In this document: piece by piece, positions 6,100-10,426 of the stretch
How positions within the stretch are numbered: the first letter of the stretch is position 1
How the letters are laid out: every line of letters begins with the position of its first letter
Assembly (NCBI GenBank): GCA_020442095.1
Contig: JAGRKY010000129.1
Location: 1-10,426 of the forward strand
Source: Bauldia sp.
GTDB lineage: Bacteria; Pseudomonadota; Alphaproteobacteria; Rhizobiales; Kaistiaceae
Direction of reading: 5' to 3'
Length of the DNA: 10,426 nt
Notes under the pieces: model-generated
Told to the model about the DNA's origin: nothing
Databases searched by the model: none
Seen by the model: the letters and a program-made list of their open reading frames with translations, nothing else
Position numbers and translations under genes: made by a program

Positions 6100-7737
6100 C
6101 TACTGGAGCTCGTCGGTGCCGGTGAGGTCGACGATCTGCGGCGCCGGCGCGATCACGGCGGCGAAGCGATCGGTCCGCAGCTCGCCGGCATTGTCCTGCG
6201 GCTCGAAATGCTCGGCAAATGCGGCACCCGGCTTGCCAAGCAGCTCGGGAGAGCGACCGAAGTCAGGCATCGTCAGCAGGGCGTAACGCTTCTCGCGGGT
6301 CGAGGGCGTGGCGATCCACAGACGCAAGCCCTGGGTATCGAGCTTGGTCAGGGTCAGGTTGGCTTTCATCACCTCGCCGTAGACGACGTTGACGCGGCGT
6401 TCGGCGACCGGCTGGGCCGGTGCGGGGACAGCGACGGCTCCGGCGAGACGCGCCGGGCTGGCGTGCGGCAGGACACCGGAGGTGACGATGGCATCGGAGC
6501 CGTCGGGATCGTCGGACGCCGCGTAGGCCATTACCGGCGGAACCGGAACGTCGACCCGGTCGACGTTGTCACGCAGGACGGCGGTGGTGATCGCGTCGGC
6601 GCGGAGCGGCCGGCTGAGCTCGACATTGACGGTCGCAACGACAGCAGTCGGCTCGATCGGCAGGGAAGCGGACTGCGACGCCGGGCGATCAACCTGCTGG
6701 CGCTCGAGGAGGGCGGCAATCAGGTCCTGGGGAGCGGCATTCGCCGACGTCCCATGCGCGGTCTCGAAGGCGATCATCTTGGCGACCGGATCAAGCGGTT
6801 CTGCCGGTCCGGCTACTGCGAAGCGATCGCCGAAGGCAGCGGGCCTGGCGGCATTATCCGAACCCGGATAAGCGAGGAGCGACGAGGCCTCTGTGGCAGG
6901 ATCGGTCTCGCCGAAAGCAACCAGCGTTCCGCCGGCAACTTCGCGCTCCGGCGCAAGCCGCGGCAGCGGAACATCGTCGGCGGTCGCGACGACAACCTCG
7001 ACATCGGCCGGCCCACCGGAAGACGGGGCGGTGACGATGCCCTTGGCCTGGCGCGCCTTGTAGGCGGCGAGCGCCTCGGCATAGCCCGGCAGGGGCTTGC
7101 CGTCGCTGGGAACGTGAAGCGTCTTGCCGTTCGGGAAGACCTTGACCAACTGGCTGCGGGACATGCGCGGCCAATGGCGCACCGATCCGGTATCCATGTG
7201 GACGAAGGGCGAGCCCGAGCTCGGATAGAAGCCAACGCCGCCGGCCTGCATTTGCAGGCCGATTGCGCGCAGCTTCGCGAGATCGACGCCAGGGATGTAG
7301 AAATCCATCGCCTTGCCCTTGGTATGCTGGCTGTTCTGGGCGACACCGCTTGAACGGCTGCGCAGCATGGCGTTGGTCTGGGGCGAGCGATAGCCGCAGA
7401 TGACCGTGATCGGGTTGCTGGTCCCGGTCTTCTGGTAAACCTCCCACACCAGATCGAACAGGTGGGGATCCATCTTGATCGTCTGGTTCTTGCGCCAATC
7501 GCGCAGGAACCGGTTCAGCTGGGCGATGCCGGCCGGGTCATAGACGCCGTCGCGCTTGAAGACGATCGTGGCGCGCTCTTTGGTGTGGGCATTGTAGAGG
7601 TAAAGAGCCCTGTCTTCCGCGGAGGCAGCATGCCCCGAGACCGCGAAACCGACCAAGGCCGTAGCACATACACGAGAAAGCAGCCGGGTAACCCGATGCC
7701 CCCGAATACCCCTGACCTTCACCCCGTCAATCCCCAA
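6100..7737 (-). CDS. MepK-like M15 (DUF882) murein peptidase with long C-terminal extension
   Basis: An exported peptidoglycan peptidase of up to 545 residues. Residues 14-40 form a signal peptide ending AASA. The catalytic domain lies at about 42-212, with CGYRSPQTN (114-122), SQHTKGKAMDF (136-146, His138 and Asp145 as zinc ligands) and FVHMDTGSVRHWPR (178-191, His180 as third ligand), the M15 zinc pattern. E. coli MepK/YcbK, the same domain at about 180 residues, cuts 3-3 cross-links made by L,D-transpeptidases. Residues 232-445 are a low-complexity Ala/Pro/Val/Asp-rich linker. Residues about 447-528 look folded (VNVVYGEVMKANLTLTKLDTQGLRLWIA, YALLTMPDFG). The start is TTG at 7737; GTG at 7722, with GGGGA upstream, is an equally plausible alternative that keeps the signal peptide. 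It lies downstream of the L,D-transpeptidase gene. Confidence 0.88.
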   Translation of the reverse strand: MGIDGVKVRGIRGHRVTRLLSRVCATALVGFAVSGHAASAEDRALYLYNAHTKERATIVFKRDGVYDPAGIAQLNRFLRDWRKNQTIKMDPHLFDLVWEVYQKTGTSNPITVICGYRSPQTNAMLRSRSSGVAQNSQHTKGKAMDFYIPGVDLAKLRAIGLQMQAGGVGFYPSSGSPFVHMDTGSVRHWPRMSRSQLVKVFPNGKTLHVPSDGKPLPGYAEALAAYKARQAKGIVTAPSSGGPADVEVVVATADDVPLPRLAPEREVAGGTLVAFGETDPATEASSLLAYPGSDNAARPAAFGDRFAVAGPAEPLDPVAKMIAFETAHGTSANAAPQDLIAALLERQQVDRPASQSASLPIEPTAVVATVNVELSRPLRADAITTAVLRDNVDRVDVPVPPVMAYAASDDPDGSDAIVTSGVLPHASPARLAGAVAVPAPAQPVAERRVNVVYGEVMKANLTLTKLDTQGLRLWIATPSTREKRYALLTMPDFGRSPELLGKPGAAFAEHFEPQDNAGELRTDRFAAVIAPAPQIVDLTGTDELQ

Positions 7738-7747
7738 AACCCGTCGC

Positions 7748-7770
7748 TGTCCTTAGTCCTTGTAAGGACA
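7748..7770 (-). promoter_or_regulatory. AAGGAC repeat/hairpin over the ribosome-binding region
   Basis: On the coding strand the order is TGTCCTT, AC, AAGGAC, T, AAGGACA. TGTCCTT can pair with the distal AAGGACA (7-bp stem, 9-base loop); GTCCTT and the nearer AAGGAC also form a palindrome with a 2-base centre. The distal AAGGA lies 12 bases before the TTG start and may be the Shine-Dalgarno sequence, so pairing would hide it. It could be an RNA control element or a DNA operator. Confidence 0.4.
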
Positions 7771-7798
7771 TTCCACAGCGCAATTGTCGAGCGATAAA

Positions 7799-7814
7799 GT
7801 TAACGCCGCTTTAA
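7799..7814 (-). promoter_or_regulatory. Perfect CtrA box upstream of the MepK-like gene
   Basis: On the minus strand the sequence is TTAA-AGCGGCG-TTAAC, an exact match to the full CtrA consensus TTAA-N7-TTAAC known from Caulobacter and used in rhizobia and Brucella. It is oriented with the MepK-like gene, about 62 bases upstream of its TTG start, and is the only such site I found in the window. No convincing -10 was seen at the expected distance. The rest of 7738-7934 is intergenic and shows no strong terminator for the L,D-transpeptidase gene. Confidence 0.6.
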
Positions 7815-7934
7815 TGAAATGGGGCAGTGCGCCTTGTCTCGCCCCGTCTCGTCCTGACTGACTCGACTAGGTCTGAAACGTGGCATTTACAGGGCAGATT
7901 GGCAACCGGATTTCTCGGTGCGGGTGCTGAATTT

Positions 7935-9590
7935 TCAGTTTAATCCCAGCGCTTTCGCAACCCGCTTGTCGTGGCCATAGATGTCGTTCCGGGTCTGCAG
8001 GTCGCCATTGTCGTCGACCCAGGCGGTGAAATAGGTGATGTGGACCGGGATCTTGTTGTTGAGGTTCACCCAGCGCTCGCCGCCGCCGACCATCTTGCGC
8101 AGCTTGCTGCCGTCGACGTCGGTTGAATCGGCAAACAGGGCTTCGGCGAAGTCCCAGGGATTCTGGACCCTCATGCAGCCGTGGCTGTAGGCGCGCGACT
8201 CGCGATCGAAGAGGCTCTTCGACGGCGTGTCGTGGAGATAGACCGAATACTTGTTCGGAAACAGGAACTTGACCTGGCCAAGCGCGTTGCGCGATCCGGG
8301 CGGCTGCTTGATCTGGATCTTGTTCATGTTGACGGTGCGCCAGTTGATCGAGCCGGGGTTCACTGCCCGGTAGCGCCCCTTGATATTGGCGTAGACCTTG
8401 TAGCCGCCGAGCCCACTGCCGGCGCGGAGCCGGGGGAGCATCTCGTTCCGGGCGATCGATGCCGGGACGTTCCATACCGGGTTGACGACGACGTGCTCCA
8501 TTTCATCGGAAAAGATCGGGGTCTGGTTGCTGACCTTCCCGACCACGACGCGCGTCGTGTAGACGACGGCCCCGTCCTTGTGAATCTCGGCGTTGAAATC
8601 GGGGATATTCACCTGGACATAGTAGCTGCCGCGGTAGCGCGGCATCCAGCGCCAGCGCTCCATGTTGGCGAGGATCATCGTCTCGTGATCCACCGGCCCG
8701 CGGTTGAATGCCGCAATCGTCTGGTTTCCGACGAGTCCGTCGGCCCTGAGCTGGGACGATTTCTGGAAGGCCTTGACCGCCGAGACAACCTCGTCGTCAT
8801 AGACCTGCGGATCCTCGGCTTCGGCGGTGACGTCGAGCCGCACGCGGATGTCGACGACCCGCGGATCGCTCATGCCGGGCTTGATCAGCTTGCCCGAGGC
8901 GACATCGGGCTTGCGCTCGTCCTTCACGCGGTTCCGCTCCTTCGCAAGTTCGGCGCGGAGGCGCTTGAATTCTTCCTGGGGCGGATTGTAGCCGTCCAGC
9001 GTCGCCGCCGGATCGGACGAGGCGGAAACCAGCCCGAGGATATCGGCCGCGGCGAGCTTCGTCGGCTCGTAGCCGAAGTTCGCGCTGATCGACTGCGGCG
9101 CGACACGCCCCGAATAGGCATTCCGCGCGTAATCGACGATCGCCTGGCTGAGCTCAAGGTCGGCTGCGGCGAGCTTGGACGGATCGACGGCGACATAGAC
9201 GCCGATATTCTGCCAGGGGAGCTGGTAATCCGACGCGTCGAGACCGTCATCGTCGGCCTGCTGGATGCGGGCGATTGCCGCACGCGCGGAATCGCTCAGC
9301 TTGCCGTCCTGGATCCAGACGAATGCGTAATCGCGATCCTGATAGAATGCGGTCAGTTCCTCGGCATCGCGCTTGTGGACCAGTCCGTTGGCGACCGCTT
9401 CATCGAGCGCGGCCTCCATCGCGACGGCCCGGGCGTCCGGAACGCGATGATAGATGGCGTAGGGGACCGGCGGCTCGCTCCGGGTGAGCGCATCCGCTTC
9501 GGTCTTCACTGGCGACGCCAGCGCGAAACCGGCTGTCAGCGACAGCGCCGCGGCACCGGCGAAAGTCCTGGAGAGACTGCCAACGATCAT
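7935..9590 (-). CDS. YkuD L,D-transpeptidase, YcbB/LdtD type
   Basis: A 551-residue exported enzyme that forms 3-3 (mDAP-mDAP) cross-links in peptidoglycan. It has a signal peptide (residues 1-26, ending ALAS). An N-terminal scaffold domain runs over about 55-200 (FYQDRDYAFVWIQDGKLSD). A peptidoglycan-binding domain lies at about 236-297 (DPRVVDIRVRL, VVSAVKAFQKSSQLRADGLVG). The YkuD catalytic domain is at about 322-525, with YLHDTP (451-456) and SHGCMRV (469-475); Cys472 is the nucleophile and His470 is also in the motif. The domain order matches E. coli LdtD (YcbB). The ATG at 9590 has GAGGCG 7 bases upstream. All catalytic residues are intact. The neighbouring MepK-like gene, of the family that cuts 3-3 links, mirrors the ycbB-ycbK pair of E. 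coli. Confidence 0.95.
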   Translation of the reverse strand: MIVGSLSRTFAGAAALSLTAGFALASPVKTEADALTRSEPPVPYAIYHRVPDARAVAMEAALDEAVANGLVHKRDAEELTAFYQDRDYAFVWIQDGKLSDSARAAIARIQQADDDGLDASDYQLPWQNIGVYVAVDPSKLAAADLELSQAIVDYARNAYSGRVAPQSISANFGYEPTKLAAADILGLVSASSDPAATLDGYNPPQEEFKRLRAELAKERNRVKDERKPDVASGKLIKPGMSDPRVVDIRVRLDVTAEAEDPQVYDDEVVSAVKAFQKSSQLRADGLVGNQTIAAFNRGPVDHETMILANMERWRWMPRYRGSYYVQVNIPDFNAEIHKDGAVVYTTRVVVGKVSNQTPIFSDEMEHVVVNPVWNVPASIARNEMLPRLRAGSGLGGYKVYANIKGRYRAVNPGSINWRTVNMNKIQIKQPPGSRNALGQVKFLFPNKYSVYLHDTPSKSLFDRESRAYSHGCMRVQNPWDFAEALFADSTDVDGSKLRKMVGGGERWVNLNNKIPVHITYFTAWVDDNGDLQTRNDIYGHDKRVAKALGLN

Positions 9591-9712
9591 GGAAACGCCT
9601 CATCTTCATGTGCCGCGGGAGGGCGGAGCATCCGGTCGCAAAAAAGACTAATCTATGCCGCAGTTCAACCGTATTCGCTTTTGGTAAAGATCATTTTATC
9701 GCGAGGAAACGG

Positions 9713-10426
9713 CTATTCGGCGGCGATTCCGGGCCCCGGTTCGGAAATTCCGAGGTCCTTGAGCTTCCGGTAGAGGGTCGACCGGCCGATGCCGAGTTTC
9801 CGTGCCACCATCGTCATCCGTCCCTCGTAGCGTTCCAGAGCCAGCCGAATCACCTCCTCCTCGATCTCGGAGAGGGGACGGACATCGCCGCGCGGGTCGA
9901 ATGGGTCAAGCCCGCCCGCCGCGTGTTCCTGGTCGGCCGGGGGCTGGGCCTTCTCGGCGAAGGTGATGTCGCGCGCCGGAGGCAGGGGAGGGACGATGCG
10001 GCCTTCGACCGGCGACGGGGCATCACCGACAAGAGCTGCGATCTGCGGAAATTCCTCCGGCGTCAGCATGCCGCCGTCGGCCAGCACCACCGCCCGGAAC
10101 ATGGCGTTCTCGAGTTGCCGGACATTCCCCGGCCAGTCGAAGCGCAGCAGCAGGTCGAGTGCCTCGGCGGTGACGCCGCGGATCGCGGACTTGCCTTCCT
10201 CGGCCGAGAAACGCGCCGTGAAATGGCGCACCAGCTCAGGAATGTCCTCCCTGCGCTCCCGTAGCGGCGGCACGCGGATCGGGAAGACATTGAGGCGGTA
10301 ATAGAGGTCCTCGCGGAAATGCCCGTCCTTGACGAGATCGATGAGGCTTCTGTTGGTCGCCGAGATCAGCCGGAAATCGATGCGGCTCGGCCGCCGGGCG
10401 CCGACCGGGTCGATCTCGCCGTCCTG
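9713..10426 (-). CDS. Sigma-54-dependent activator, C-terminal part (5' end outside window)
   Basis: The frame is open to the window edge, giving 237 residues of an enhancer-binding protein that drives RNA polymerase with sigma-54. The visible part starts within the AAA+ domain: IDFRLISATNRSL (sensor I), then FREDLYYRLNVFPI with the arginine-finger region, PPLRERREDIPEL, and WPGNVRQLENAMFRAVVLADG (sensor II). A linker of about 75 residues rich in Pro and Asp follows, then a Fis-type helix-turn-helix, VIRLALERYEGRMTMVARKLGIGRSTLYRKLKDLGI. Walker motifs, GAFTGA and any N-terminal receiver domain lie outside the window, so the input signal is unknown. NtrC-type response regulators are the closest general match. 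The 122-base gap to the L,D-transpeptidase gene (9591-9712) is AT-richer than the genes and shows no convincing promoter or terminator. Confidence 0.92.
   Translation of the reverse strand, partial: QDGEIDPVGARRPSRIDFRLISATNRSLIDLVKDGHFREDLYYRLNVFPIRVPPLRERREDIPELVRHFTARFSAEEGKSAIRGVTAEALDLLLRFDWPGNVRQLENAMFRAVVLADGGMLTPEEFPQIAALVGDAPSPVEGRIVPPLPPARDITFAEKAQPPADQEHAAGGLDPFDPRGDVRPLSEIEEEVIRLALERYEGRMTMVARKLGIGRSTLYRKLKDLGISEPGPGIAAE

Noticed and set aside
6040..7353. A 437-residue open frame opposite the MepK-like gene
   Set aside because: Arg/Gly-rich antisense composition; the opposite strand encodes the signal peptide and zinc motifs of a real family.
7860..7864. GACTC, a CcrM (GANTC) methylation site between the two cell-wall genes
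   Set aside because: GANTC occurs many times in the window, so one occurrence near a promoter carries no weight alone.
9591..9712. TTGAAC and TTTACC on the minus strand as -35 boxes for the L,D-transpeptidase gene
   Set aside because: No acceptable -10 hexamer lies 16-19 bases downstream of either.
8181..9773. A 530-residue open frame opposite the L,D-transpeptidase gene
   Set aside because: Long antisense frames are common in GC-rich DNA; the product lacks any recognisable motif, while the opposite strand has the full SHGCMRV catalytic motif.

Overview
The window looks like core chromosome from a GC-rich alphaproteobacterium, most likely order Hyphomicrobiales (Rhizobiales). The evidence is a CpdR-type cell-cycle response regulator, a GapR/DUF2312 chromosome-structuring protein, a cysteine-free 41-residue ribosomal protein L36, DUF1036 and DUF1244 proteins, and a perfect CtrA box. 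The genus cannot be read from the sequence. I see no mobile element, CRISPR array, tRNA, rRNA or prophage, and no gene-free stretch above 300 bases.

Layout, left to right. (1) 1-1262, plus strand: the 3' part of cpdR, then rpmJ behind its own sigma-70-like promoter, then a secreted TPR protein. (2) 1288-4395, minus strand: an EamA/DMT transporter gene, a 170-base promoter region, and a two-gene unit of a DUF1036 protein and pyruvate kinase joined by a 4-base ATGA overlap. (3) 4429-5959, plus strand, diverging from the transporter gene: an N-formylglutamate amidohydrolase-family protein, DUF1244 and GapR. (4) 6100-10426, minus strand: in transcription order, a sigma-54 activator cut by the window edge, a YkuD L,D-transpeptidase and a long M15/DUF882 (MepK-like) peptidase.

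The right half reads as a peptidoglycan-remodelling module. The L,D-transpeptidase family makes 3-3 cross-links, and the MepK/YcbK family is known in E. coli to cut such links; the same two families are neighbours there (ycbB-ycbK). Here the peptidase carries an extra 300 or so residues, and its upstream region holds a perfect CtrA box (TTAA-N7-TTAAC on the coding strand) plus an inverted/direct repeat of AAGGAC over its ribosome-binding region. Since CpdR controls CtrA proteolysis in Caulobacter, the window has three elements tied to cell-cycle control: CpdR, GapR and a putative CtrA target. That link is inference.

Most of the window is ordinary conserved housekeeping sequence. The points that merit a second look are the CtrA box and RNA/operator element of the peptidase gene, the peptidase's C-terminal extension, the coupled DUF1036-pyk unit, and two plus-strand genes that may be translated from leaderless or near-leaderless mRNAs.
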